From an uncultured Alistipes sp. (GTDB lineage Bacteria > Bacteroidota > Bacteroidia > Bacteroidales > Rikenellaceae), in NCBI GenBank assembly GCA_900549685.1, contig UROX01000015.1, positions 1 to 26,315 of the forward strand: 26,315 nt of DNA, given 5' to 3'. Every line of letters begins with the position of its first letter. Position 1 is the stretch's first letter. Below the pieces are notes generated by a model. It had not been told where the DNA came from, searched no databases, and saw only the letters and a list, made by a program, of their open reading frames with translations. This document shows, piece by piece, positions 9,037-17,227 of this stretch. A program made the position numbers and the translations under genes.

Positions 9037-9353
9037 CGATGCTTTGGGGAACGGGAACGATCCCGATTGAATAACGGCTCTGCATATGCGGAGCCGTTTT
9101 TTGTTTTGGTCGAAGTCCTCGGGCGATAAATCGCTTTGCCGTGAAACCGATCAAAACCGGAGTACGGATGTTCTGTACCTTGCATCCTCCGTGCGTTCGA
9201 CATTCGTGCGAACCGGTAGGTTACGCCGGGGAGGGAAATTCGACGAGCGGAATCGGATGCGTTTGGCATGCGGCCGATTCCCGGTTTTCGGTCCTGTTTC
9301 TTATCGAGAATTCGATGCCGTAAAAAGATCGGATTCCCGCAAGGAAGTGTTTT
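9037..9353 (+). other. Convergent spacer between tatC and the glsB-like gene
   Basis: This 317-bp stretch lies between two converging genes. Apart from the terminator at 9073-9106, I see only short, unconvincing open frames and small weak inverted repeats. There is no strong separate terminator for the minus-strand gene. Confidence 0.55.
9073..9106 (+). terminator. Intrinsic terminator after tatC
   Basis: An 11-bp stem (AACGGCTCTGC at 9073-9083 with GCGGAGCCGTT at 9088-9098, one G-U pair) closes an ATAT loop and is followed by a T-rich tract. It lies 36 bp after the tatC stop. The complement is also followed by TTATTC, so it may serve weakly for the convergent glsB-side transcript as well. 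Confidence 0.85.
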
Positions 9354-10223
9354 TTATGCTTTTACTGTCGGCTTGATCTTGAAATGCCGTTCCGATTTTT
9401 TCGGATAGATGTCGATGACCGTGCCGAACACTTTCATCGAGGGCGAAAGGCTCATGTAGGAATTGATGAGCGGAGGAATGTTCTCCCTGTATTTGCGGAT
9501 TTCGCGGGTCAGGATTTTGTAGTCTTCCTGATAGCTGCCGCCGTCGAACAGGGTCTCCATCTTTTCCCGGTCGATGTCCAGCTCGACGGGGTGGATCGAT
9601 TCGACGAGATTGTCCCTGTCCGGGAAATATTTGCGGAGGAAATAGATCAGCAGGTTGCGGGCCTCGCGGTCGTAGGAGCCGTACATGGTGACTTTGCCGA
9701 AAAAATAACGGATGTCGGGATTGGCGAGCACCAGCGCACCCAGTCCGTCCCATAGGTTGTCCAGCGAGTAGAGGCCTTTGGGGTTGGCTCGTGTCCCCTG
9801 ATAGTGGGGCTGTACGAACGAACGGCCCAGTTCGATCGTGTAAGGCAGGTACTCTTTGCGGAATTTGTCGGTGAAACGGAAGTAATGTTCCGTCGAGAAG
9901 CATTTGGGATGCGACGTCCGCGAGACGATGAATCGATAGCCTCCGATGATCTCCTTGGCCTTGGGGTCCCAGACGATCAACTGTTTGTAGCCTTCCGGAT
10001 CGAGGTCCAGTTCGTCGATATCGACTTCGGCACCCGTGCCGCCGCCGCCTTCGCGGAACGAAACTTCGCGCAGACGTCCGATTTCCCGCATGACGTTCGG
10101 GCTGTCGGCTGCCGTGACGATGTAGATTTCATTGCCTCCGTTATTGGTGGGGCGCAGGAAGCGTTCCCGGGTCAGTTCCTGTTCGAGCGCTTCCGTGGGG
10201 ACCGGTGCGATTACTGCTTTCAT
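9354..10223 (-). CDS. glsB: GNAT-fold N-acyltransferase, GlsB-like (N-acyl-glycine/glycine lipid synthesis)
   Basis: The 289-residue protein matches the OlsB/GlsB-type N-acyltransferases of Bacteroidota: an N-terminal MKAVIAPV-type start, NEIYIVTAADSPNVMREIGRLREVSFREGGGGTG, YKQLIVWDP, EIIGGYRFIV, the core YTIELGRSFVQPHYQ, LDNLWDGLGALV and INSYMSLSPSMKVFGTVID. In Bacteroides thetaiotaomicron GlsB attaches a 3-hydroxy fatty acyl group to glycine, giving commendamide-type N-acyl glycine. The frame opens at a TTG at 10247, but the ATG at 10223 matches the family N-terminus and is preferred. It lies 64 bp downstream of the acyltransferase gene that should add the second chain. That the acceptor is glycine rather than another amino acid is inferred from family and pairing. 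Confidence 0.85.
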   Translation of the reverse strand: MKAVIAPVPTEALEQELTRERFLRPTNNGGNEIYIVTAADSPNVMREIGRLREVSFREGGGGTGAEVDIDELDLDPEGYKQLIVWDPKAKEIIGGYRFIVSRTSHPKCFSTEHYFRFTDKFRKEYLPYTIELGRSFVQPHYQGTRANPKGLYSLDNLWDGLGALVLANPDIRYFFGKVTMYGSYDREARNLLIYFLRKYFPDRDNLVESIHPVELDIDREKMETLFDGGSYQEDYKILTREIRKYRENIPPLINSYMSLSPSMKVFGTVIDIYPKKSERHFKIKPTVKA

Positions 10224-10287
10224 CCGAAAGGTTTTTGTTCGGAACAAATGTATAAAAACAATTCGACAATGGTGCCTCCGCGGCGGG

Positions 10288-11115
10288 TTATCGGCCGTTT
10301 TTAAGCATATATGCGTATTCGCGGAGCCGTGCGGCCCATACGGAGGCGGGTTCGCCGTTGTTGAGTTGCTGCCACGGGACGGGTTGTCCGAAAACGATGT
10401 CGAAACGCTTGCCTTTCTGCCGGAACATTTCGTCCGGCAGATAGAGCATTTCGATGTTGGCGCGGATGCCGACGGCCTTGCGGAAATTCGACAGGTTGTA
10501 GAAGAAAGACGAAAGCTCGCCTTCGAAATAGACCGGCACGACGTCTCTCCTGCTTTCGATGGCGTTCTTGACGAAACTCGGTTTCCATCTCGTATCGGTC
10601 ACCGTGCCGTGCTGTCGGCGGGAACAGAGGCCGGCCGGGAACGTGGCGATCTGTCCGTCTCCGGCCATGGCGTCGCGGAATGTCCGGGCGTAGGCGGCAT
10701 TCTGCCGTCCGTGCTTATTGACGGGAATGAACAGCGGGGCCAGCGGACGCAGGTTCATCAGCAGGTCGTTCACGATGATCTTCACCTCGCCGAAACGGCG
10801 GTCGATCTCGTCGCACAGCATCATGCCGTCCATGCCGCCGAACGGGTGGTTCGACGCGAAAAGATACCGGCCTCCTTCGGGCAGGGCGTCGAGCCCCACG
10901 GCCCGGCAGGCGATGCCCATGTCGGCCAGAGCGGCCCGGATGAAAGAGAGAGGGTCGAGTCCGGAATGACGTTCCAGAATGCGGTTGATTTCGTCCTGAT
11001 GGATCGTACGTTCGAGATAGGAGAGCACGAACCGGGGCAACAGACGTGCCAGCGCGGGTTTTTTGCTGCGGATGACCTCTTTCAGATCGATGCGCAGACG
11101 GCGGTCGTCGGACAT
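10288..11115 (-). CDS. glsA: 1-acyl-glycerol-3-phosphate-type O-acyltransferase, GlsA-like
   Basis: This 275-residue protein is an acyltransferase of the PlsC/OlsA superfamily. The catalytic motif is SNHPFGGMDG (H90, D96) with a five-residue gap between His and Asp instead of the usual four, followed by IPVNKHGRQNA and FPAGLCSRR (about 159-167), which corresponds to the FPEG substrate motif. GlsA of Bacteroides adds a fatty acyl group to the hydroxyl of an N-(3-hydroxyacyl)glycine to form the two-chain glycine lipid in the inner membrane. It is the first gene of a two-gene minus-strand unit with the GlsB-like gene, which supports the assignment. A plain phospholipid acyltransferase is the alternative. 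Confidence 0.83.
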   Translation of the reverse strand: MSDDRRLRIDLKEVIRSKKPALARLLPRFVLSYLERTIHQDEINRILERHSGLDPLSFIRAALADMGIACRAVGLDALPEGGRYLFASNHPFGGMDGMMLCDEIDRRFGEVKIIVNDLLMNLRPLAPLFIPVNKHGRQNAAYARTFRDAMAGDGQIATFPAGLCSRRQHGTVTDTRWKPSFVKNAIESRRDVVPVYFEGELSSFFYNLSNFRKAVGIRANIEMLYLPDEMFRQKGKRFDIVFGQPVPWQQLNNGEPASVWAARLREYAYMLKNGR

Positions 11116-11134
11116 GGTTGGGTCGCTTTTGCCG

Positions 11135-11142
11135 CAAAGATA
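11135..11142 (-). promoter_or_regulatory. -7 box for the glsA-glsB unit
   Basis: Read on the minus strand, TATCTTTG exactly matches TAnnTTTG and lies 20 bp before the glsA-like start codon, giving a very short leader. No clear -33 TTTG is seen. It shares a 107-bp divergent region with rsmH. Confidence 0.5.
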
Positions 11143-11159
11143 CGAATCGGGGGCGTGAA

Positions 11160-11192
11160 TCTGCGACTTTCGGCTAAGATTTTGTATTTTTA
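11160..11192 (+). promoter_or_regulatory. Candidate rsmH promoter
   Basis: TCTG (11160-11163), a 21-bp gap and TATTTTTA (11185-11192) each differ from the Bacteroidota TTTG/TAnnTTTG boxes by one base. The leader would be about 25 nt. This is weaker than the exact matches elsewhere in the window. Confidence 0.35.
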
Positions 11193-11222
11193 CGCCCGAA
11201 TACCTTCATGTAATCTTTTTAT

Positions 11223-12131
11223 ATGCAAGCCTATCACGTACCGGCGCTTTTCGAGGAAAGCATGGAAGCCCTCCGTATCCGTCCCGACGGAACCTATGTC
11301 GATCTGACTTTCGGCGGGGGCGGCCACTCCCGCGGCATCCTGCAGTGTCTTTCTTCGAAAGGGAGGCTCTACGGGTTCGACCAGGACCGCGATGCGCGGG
11401 CGAACGTGCCCGACGACAACCGGTTCCGTTTCGTCGAGTCCAATTTCAGGTTCATGCGGGGCTGGCTCCGTGCGCTCGGCGTGGAGCAGGTGGACGGCAT
11501 ACTGGCCGATCTGGGCGTTTCGTCCCATCATTTCGATACGCAGCAGCGGGGATTCTCGTTCCGTTTCGACGCTCCGCTCGACATGCGGATGAACCAGCGG
11601 GCCGGATTTTCGGCGGCCGACGTGATCGGGACGTACGACCACCGGCAGCTGACCCGCATTCTGCGCGATTACGGCGAGCTGGATGCGCCGCACCGCGTTG
11701 CGCAGTGTATCGTTCAGGTCCGCGAGCAGGCTCCGCTGGATACGATCGACGCGCTGGTCGGAGCCGTGGCCCCCGTCACGCCCCGGGGAGGGGAGAGCAA
11801 GTTTCTGGCCAAGCTGTTCCAGGCCGTGCGCATCGAGGTGAACAGAGAGATGGATGCGCTGGAGATGATGCTCGAACAGTCGCTCAAAGTGCTCCGTCCC
11901 GGCGGCAGGCTCTGCGTGATTACCTATCATTCGCTCGAAGACCGCATGGTGAAAAATTTCCTGCGCACCGGCAACTTCGAGGGAAAGCCCCGGAAAGACT
12001 TTTTCGGCCGTGTCGCCTCGCCGTGGAAGGTTGTGACGCGGAAAGCCGTCGTGCCTGCGGCCGATGAAATAGAACGCAATCCCCGTGCGCGGAGCGCCAA
12101 ACTCAGGGCGGCCGAAAAGACGGAAGAATGA
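11223..12131 (+). CDS. rsmH: 16S rRNA (cytosine(1402)-N4)-methyltransferase RsmH
   Basis: RsmH (MraW) uses S-adenosylmethionine to methylate N4 of C1402 in the decoding centre of 16S rRNA. The 302-residue protein shows the family pattern throughout: YHVPALFEES at the start, the SAM loop DLTFGGGGHSRGIL, GFDQDRDA, DGILADLGVSSHHFDTQQRGFSFRFDAPLDMRMN, the HRVAQCIV and FQAVRIEVNREMDALE stretches, and ITYHSLEDRMVKNFLR near the end. The ATG at 11223 gives the usual short N-terminus. In most bacteria this gene opens the mraZ-rsmH-ftsL-pbp-mur cluster; here it is divergent from lipid genes and followed by a TPR protein gene, so it has been detached from that cluster. Confidence 0.96.
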   Translation: MQAYHVPALFEESMEALRIRPDGTYVDLTFGGGGHSRGILQCLSSKGRLYGFDQDRDARANVPDDNRFRFVESNFRFMRGWLRALGVEQVDGILADLGVSSHHFDTQQRGFSFRFDAPLDMRMNQRAGFSAADVIGTYDHRQLTRILRDYGELDAPHRVAQCIVQVREQAPLDTIDALVGAVAPVTPRGGESKFLAKLFQAVRIEVNREMDALEMMLEQSLKVLRPGGRLCVITYHSLEDRMVKNFLRTGNFEGKPRKDFFGRVASPWKVVTRKAVVPAADEIERNPRARSAKLRAAEKTEE

Positions 12132-12176
12132 GTCCCGGCGGAGCCGTTTTTCCGCAGCGAGGAAATGAAATTTTAC

Positions 12177-12184
12177 TAACTTTG
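12177..12184 (+). promoter_or_regulatory. -7 box for the TPR/beta-barrel gene pair
   Basis: TAACTTTG exactly matches TAnnTTTG, 25 bp before the TPR start codon. A T-run precedes it but no TTTG at the expected distance. It suggests the TPR-barrel pair has its own promoter rather than depending on rsmH. Confidence 0.55.
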
Positions 12185-12209
12185 CTCAATCGAATAACCA
12201 TACCGAATT

Positions 12210-15203
12210 ATGAAAAAGAGATCATTGCCGCTGGCGGCTTTGCTGCTCACGCTGTCGATGCCCGCTGTCGGGGGCGGAACGGCTCCGAAAGACGTCCGTT
12301 TCCATTACGACAAAGGGGTCGCTCTTTTTGAAAAACAGAAATACGGAGCGGCGCAGGCCGAATTCGAAAAGGCGGCCCGCCGGCTGGACGGAAATGTCGA
12401 GCAGAAGGGACTCGCCGAGCGCACGTCCTATTATGCGGCCCTGTGTGCCGCCCGGATGGGGCAGGACAATGCGCAGGAACTGCTCGAGCGTTTCCTGTTC
12501 GAATATCCGTTCTCGATCTATGCCAACGATGTCCGTTTTGCCTCGGGCGTGCTGCTGCACGAGGCCGGCGACTATCGGGCGGCCTACGACCGTTACCGGA
12601 GCGTCGATCCCTACGAACTCGATTTCTCGCAGTTCGACGAATACAATTTCCGGACGGGATACGCCGCCTTCATGTGCGGCGATACGGACAAGGCCTACGG
12701 CTATTTCCGCAACGTGTCGTCCGATCCGCTCTATAAACCGCACGCCACGTACTACGTCGCCTATATCGACTATTCGCGCGGACAGTTCGGCGATGCCAAA
12801 AGGGGATTCCAGTCGATCGCCTTGGAACCGGCTTACGAACCCGTGATCCCGTTCTACCTGCTTCAGATCGAGTTCCGGCAGGGCAATTACGATTATGTGA
12901 TCGAAAACGGCGTGCCTCTGCTGGCCAAATCCACCGAGGAGCGTCAGCGGGAGATCTCGCGCATCGTCAGCGAAGCCTATTTCCACAGGGGGGCCTACGA
13001 CGAGGCGCTTGCCTATATGAACAATTATGCCGGGCTGGGCGGCAAGATGGGGCGCGAGGAGACCTATCTGGCCGGTTATTGCGAATATGCCGGACACTTG
13101 TACGACGATGCGATCGAACGGCTTTCGCAGGTGGCTTCCGGCGGGGACGAACTGGCCCAGAACGCCAGCTTCCATCTGGCCGACGCCTATCTGCAGACGG
13201 GCGACCGGAAAAAGGCCCTGAGCGCGTTCCATCTGGCTTCGTCGGCCGATTTCGATCCGGCGATCCGCGAGGAGGCGCAGTTCAACTACGGCAAGTTGCT
13301 CTACGAACTGGGCGGCGGCGTGTTCAATGAGGCCATCACCGTGCTCGACGACTATATCCGCACCTATCCCGATTCGCCCCGCGTGGGTGAGGCCCGCGAG
13401 ATTCTGTTGGCCGCCTATTTCAATTCGCGCAACTACGATGCAGCCTACGAGGCGATCAAGCTCGTGCCCGATCCGGACAACAACGTGAAGATGGCGTTGC
13501 AGAAAATCGCCTATTTCCGTGCATTGGAATATTTCGAGGCGGGCGATTACGACAAGGCGCTGGAACTGTTCGACGTGTCGGATGCCAACAAGTATACGGC
13601 CAAGTACACGGCGCTGACCAAATTCTGGCGGGCCGAAACCTATGTCAAGAAAGGCGACTACGCCCGGGCCGAACCGCTCTACCGTTCCTACATTTCGCTC
13701 TCTCCGCGCGGCGAGCGGGAGAATATGATGGCACAGTACAATTTGGGATACTGTCTTTTCAATGCGCAGAAGTGGGGCGAGGCCGGCACGTGGTTCGACC
13801 GGTTTGTTTCGGCCTATACGCTCAAGGATGCCGTCCGGGCCGATGCGTTCAATCGGCTGGGTGACGTGGCTTTCGCGCAGCGGGAGTATTACAAGGCCAT
13901 CGGCTATTACGACAAGGCCATCGCGCTGGGTGCCTCCGGAGCCGATTACGCTCGTTTCCAGCGGGCTGTCATGCTGGGTCTGGCCGACAAATACGACCGT
14001 AAGGTCGAATCGCTGGTGGCCATCATCGGCGACGGCAAGAGCGAATACGTGGACGACGCGATGTTCGAGCTGGGACGTACCTACAAGCAGCACGAACGCT
14101 TCAACGAAGCCGCCGCTGCGCTCAAACGGCTCGTGGCCGGCTACCCGCAGTCGCCTTACTGCCTGAGCGCCCTTTCCGAACTGGGATTGATCTACCAGAA
14201 TCTCGGCGATGACCAGCAGGCGCTCAAATACTACAAGGAAGTGGTCGATCGCTATCCCTCGTCGCCGCAGGCCAAAGATGCGATGCTGGGTATCAAAAAC
14301 ATCTATGTCGATCGCAACGAGGTGGACTCCTATTTCGCCTATGCGCAAAAAAGCGGCATCGAGACCAATGTCACGGTCGTCGAACGCGATTCGCTCAACT
14401 TCGTCGCTGCCGACAAGGTATACCAGAACGGCGACTACGGCCGCGCGCTGTCACTCATGGACAATTACCTGAGACAATACCCCAAAGGATCGTATCGTGC
14501 CGATGCGCTCTATGCGCTGGGCGACTGCTCGCTGCATGAAGGCAACCGTGCCGCGGCACTGGCCGCCTTCGAGGAGGTCGCCGCGATGCCGAGCAACCGC
14601 TATCAGTCGCTGGCTTTGCAGAAGGCCGCCTCGATGCGTATGGAGGATAAGGACTACGCCGCTGCCGCCGAGCTGTACAAGACGTTGAGCCATACGGCCC
14701 TGCAAAAGAACGTGATCGCCTCGGCGCTGGACGGCTACCTGAAAGCGGTGGCCGAGAGCGGCGACGTCGCCGCGATGGACGTGGCGGCCGACGAGGTGCT
14801 CGCGTCGGCCCATGCGACGGCCGATGCGGTACGGACGGCCCATTTCTTCAAAGGAAAATCGGCGCAGGCTTCCGGCGATGCCGACGGCGCGCTGGCCCAT
14901 TACCGCAAGGTGATCGATGCCCGTAGCCGCGATGCGGCCGAGTCCCGCTACCAGATCGTCGCCATCCTGTTCGCACAGAACAAGCTGGATGCGGCCGAGA
15001 AGGAAGTGTTCGCGTTCTCCGACGCCAATCTGCCTTACCAATACTGGATGGGCAAGGCCTTCCTGGTGCTGGGCGATATTTATGTCGCCAGGAACGATGC
15101 GTTCCAGGCCAAAGCCACTTACCAGAGTATCGTGGACGGTTATTCGGACAAGACCGACGGTGTCGTGGACGAAGCCCTGCGGAAAATCGAAACGCTGAAA
15201 TAG
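12210..15203 (+). CDS. Secreted tetratricopeptide-repeat scaffold protein
   Basis: This 997-residue protein starts with a signal peptide (about residues 1-22, KKRSLPLAALLLTLSMPAVGG) without a lipobox cysteine, so it should be periplasmic. The rest is almost entirely helical TPR-like repeats with Gly-Asp-Tyr and Ala-rich turns, for example EAGDYDKALELFD, KKGDYARAEPLYRSYI, YYKAIGYYDKAIALG, NLGDDQQALKYYKEVV and NGDYGRALSLMDNYL, with GKAFLVLGDIYVARNDAFQAKATYQ near the end. Such superhelices bind partner proteins; no enzymatic motif is seen. It is followed 27 bp later by an outer-membrane barrel gene, and long TPR/barrel pairs of this kind recur in Bacteroidota. I infer that they act together in the envelope. 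Specific function unknown. Confidence 0.85.
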   Translation: MKKRSLPLAALLLTLSMPAVGGGTAPKDVRFHYDKGVALFEKQKYGAAQAEFEKAARRLDGNVEQKGLAERTSYYAALCAARMGQDNAQELLERFLFEYPFSIYANDVRFASGVLLHEAGDYRAAYDRYRSVDPYELDFSQFDEYNFRTGYAAFMCGDTDKAYGYFRNVSSDPLYKPHATYYVAYIDYSRGQFGDAKRGFQSIALEPAYEPVIPFYLLQIEFRQGNYDYVIENGVPLLAKSTEERQREISRIVSEAYFHRGAYDEALAYMNNYAGLGGKMGREETYLAGYCEYAGHLYDDAIERLSQVASGGDELAQNASFHLADAYLQTGDRKKALSAFHLASSADFDPAIREEAQFNYGKLLYELGGGVFNEAITVLDDYIRTYPDSPRVGEAREILLAAYFNSRNYDAAYEAIKLVPDPDNNVKMALQKIAYFRALEYFEAGDYDKALELFDVSDANKYTAKYTALTKFWRAETYVKKGDYARAEPLYRSYISLSPRGERENMMAQYNLGYCLFNAQKWGEAGTWFDRFVSAYTLKDAVRADAFNRLGDVAFAQREYYKAIGYYDKAIALGASGADYARFQRAVMLGLADKYDRKVESLVAIIGDGKSEYVDDAMFELGRTYKQHERFNEAAAALKRLVAGYPQSPYCLSALSELGLIYQNLGDDQQALKYYKEVVDRYPSSPQAKDAMLGIKNIYVDRNEVDSYFAYAQKSGIETNVTVVERDSLNFVAADKVYQNGDYGRALSLMDNYLRQYPKGSYRADALYALGDCSLHEGNRAAALAAFEEVAAMPSNRYQSLALQKAASMRMEDKDYAAAAELYKTLSHTALQKNVIASALDGYLKAVAESGDVAAMDVAADEVLASAHATADAVRTAHFFKGKSAQASGDADGALAHYRKVIDARSRDAAESRYQIVAILFAQNKLDAAEKEVFAFSDANLPYQYWMGKAFLVLGDIYVARNDAFQAKATYQSIVDGYSDKTDGVVDEALRKIETLK

Positions 15204-15230
15204 TCTGTTTCCGTTTATAACAACCGAAAG

Positions 15231-16979
15231 ATGATGAAAAAAACGATTATACCGATCGCCGCGGCCCTGGTCGCCGCGTTGCCTGTGCGGGCACAGCAGC
15301 CCGAAAGCGATCTGAACCGTCAGATGGACGTGACGCGCGACTACGAACCCACGGTCCGCAAGGCCGATAAGCTGGGCATCGCTCCCAATATGATCGATAC
15401 GGTGGCCCTGCGGCCCGAGGTACATTACGAGGTGCATCCGTCTCCGATCAACTACGGCTTCGACGTGACGCCGATCAAGCCCGTTCAGGTCAGTCTGGAC
15501 GAATACCGTACCTTGCAGCCTTTTTATCTGAAAGTCGGCGCGGGCGTTCCGTTCCAGAGCGTGCTGGACGCTTATTTCTCGTCCACGCAAAAGACCGACG
15601 GCAAATGGGGCGTGTTCCTCAATCATTACGGAAGCTGGAGCGATATCAAGAATGTCAATGGGATCAAGACGCCCGCCGCACAGACGTTCAACAAAGTGGG
15701 GCTGTACGGCGACCACCGTTTCGGCCGTAACGGCCGGTTCGGCGTCCGGGGTGAGATAGGTTACGACTACGACAAGGTGAGCCGGTACGGATACGATGCG
15801 GCGTGGAATCGCGGTGCCGTTCTGCCCGATCTCTCTTCGGGTGCGTTGAGGCAGAATTTCTCGACCGTGCACGGCAAGATCGGTTTCGGACATGCGTTCG
15901 AGGATTTGTCCTATTTCAATATCCGTTTCGGGTTCGAGGGTGCCTATTTCCAGGACCGTTTCGATATGAAACAGGCCGACGTGAAGGGCTTTCTCGACAT
16001 GGGCAAACTGTTCGGCGGCCGGCATGAGGTGACGTTGCACGTCGGATACGACTATTACAAAGGGAGCGGCGAATTGTCCGGCTACAAGGACGGAATCCTG
16101 TCCGTACGTCCGCTGTACCGCCTCAAGGCGGGAAAAGCCGAATTCTCGCTGGGCGCCGAGTATGTGCTGGATAACGACGGCGACCGCAACGAGAGTGCGT
16201 TCTTCCCGCTGTTCGGGTTCCAGTGGAATACCGGTCGCGGCGGTTTCGTGCCCTATCTGAATCTCGACGGACAGTATATCAACAACGGATATCGGCATCT
16301 GGCTTCCGTCAATCCCTATGTGTTGCAGGGTGCCGTCGGACGGAACACGGCCGAATACAATGCCCGGGTGGGATTCAAGGGTAGTGCGACCTCTACGTTC
16401 TCTTACAATGTCTTCGGAGGGTATTCGCGTTACCGGAACATGAATTATTTCATGAACTATGTCTATGACGCTCCGACTCCGGAGGATCTGTATCTGGGAA
16501 ATGTTTTCGCGGTCGCCGGTTCGGATGTGTCGATGTGGACGTTGGGCGGCGAGATCGAGGCCCGTGTGTCGGGATCGTTCGGTCTGGAGCTGGGTGTGCA
16601 GTATCGTTGGTACGACAAGATCGAACTCGGCCAGGACGAAGGCGAGTATATCGTCGTGTCTACCGGGTTGCCCGATCTGACCGCCAGTCTGGGTGTCAAG
16701 TACAATTATCGCGATAAATTCCTGCTCAAGGCCGGCGTGGATGTTTGCGGTCCGCGTGATTTCACGGCTTTGTCCACAGGATTGCCGTCCGGTTTCGGTC
16801 TGACGGATCGCCATATCGACATGCAGTTCGACGTGCATCTCGGAGCCGAGTACAATATTTCGAAAACGATCGGCGTGTTCGTCGAAGGGCGCAATCTGGC
16901 CAACCAGAAACTTTTCTATTATAACCAGTATCCGGCGCTGGGTATCAACTTCCTGGCCGGCGTGAAACTGCAGTTCTGA
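15231..16979 (+). CDS. Plug-less beta-barrel outer-membrane protein (TonB-receptor-like barrel)
   Basis: This 582-residue protein has a signal peptide ending near VRAQQ (about residue 22-23), then a ~75-residue polar linker (DLNRQMDVTRDYEPTVRK ... PSPINYGFDVTPIKPV) and a long series of alternating aromatic/polar beta strands from about residue 95 to the end. The last strand finishes GVKLQF, a terminal aromatic as expected for BAM-dependent barrels. There is no TonB box, no carboxypeptidase-like domain and no plug, so a classical TonB-dependent transporter is unlikely even though databases may call it one. A late strand segment (VEGRNLANQKLFYYNQYPALGI) is typical of TonB-receptor-type barrels. 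It is co-oriented 27 bp behind the TPR gene. Specific function unknown. Confidence 0.82.
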   Translation: MMKKTIIPIAAALVAALPVRAQQPESDLNRQMDVTRDYEPTVRKADKLGIAPNMIDTVALRPEVHYEVHPSPINYGFDVTPIKPVQVSLDEYRTLQPFYLKVGAGVPFQSVLDAYFSSTQKTDGKWGVFLNHYGSWSDIKNVNGIKTPAAQTFNKVGLYGDHRFGRNGRFGVRGEIGYDYDKVSRYGYDAAWNRGAVLPDLSSGALRQNFSTVHGKIGFGHAFEDLSYFNIRFGFEGAYFQDRFDMKQADVKGFLDMGKLFGGRHEVTLHVGYDYYKGSGELSGYKDGILSVRPLYRLKAGKAEFSLGAEYVLDNDGDRNESAFFPLFGFQWNTGRGGFVPYLNLDGQYINNGYRHLASVNPYVLQGAVGRNTAEYNARVGFKGSATSTFSYNVFGGYSRYRNMNYFMNYVYDAPTPEDLYLGNVFAVAGSDVSMWTLGGEIEARVSGSFGLELGVQYRWYDKIELGQDEGEYIVVSTGLPDLTASLGVKYNYRDKFLLKAGVDVCGPRDFTALSTGLPSGFGLTDRHIDMQFDVHLGAEYNISKTIGVFVEGRNLANQKLFYYNQYPALGINFLAGVKLQF

Positions 16980-17195
16980 CGCACGGGCCTTTGTTCCGGG
17001 CGACGGGTGTCCGGGAAGATCGGTCGAGAGGAGAAGCTACGGACAGTCTTTCGGGCACGGTTTCCCGATGTCGCTTGACCGGGCTGTGACGGAAGGTTTT
17101 TCCGGACAGAGAGCTGCCCTCCGGCGCTGCGAACGACGGAGTTGTGCCGTCGGGCCGGGATGGATCGCCGGAGCGATGAAACGGAATGACATGTG

Positions 17196-17227
17196 GCGGC
17201 CCGCATTCTTCGAAGAATGCGGGCCGC
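17196..17227 (+). terminator. Perfect 32-bp palindrome, probable terminator of the TPR/barrel operon
   Basis: GCGGCCCGCATTCTTCG and its exact complement form an uninterrupted palindrome with no unpaired loop bases before folding constraints, followed by a T-rich stretch (TATGTGTTTTCGG). It lies 216 bp after the barrel-gene stop, which is far, but no other terminator-like structure lies between. Confidence 0.6.

Noticed and set aside
15231..16979. Calling the barrel a TonB-dependent nutrient receptor
   Set aside because: No plug, TonB box or SusD partner is present; only the barrel portion resembles such receptors.
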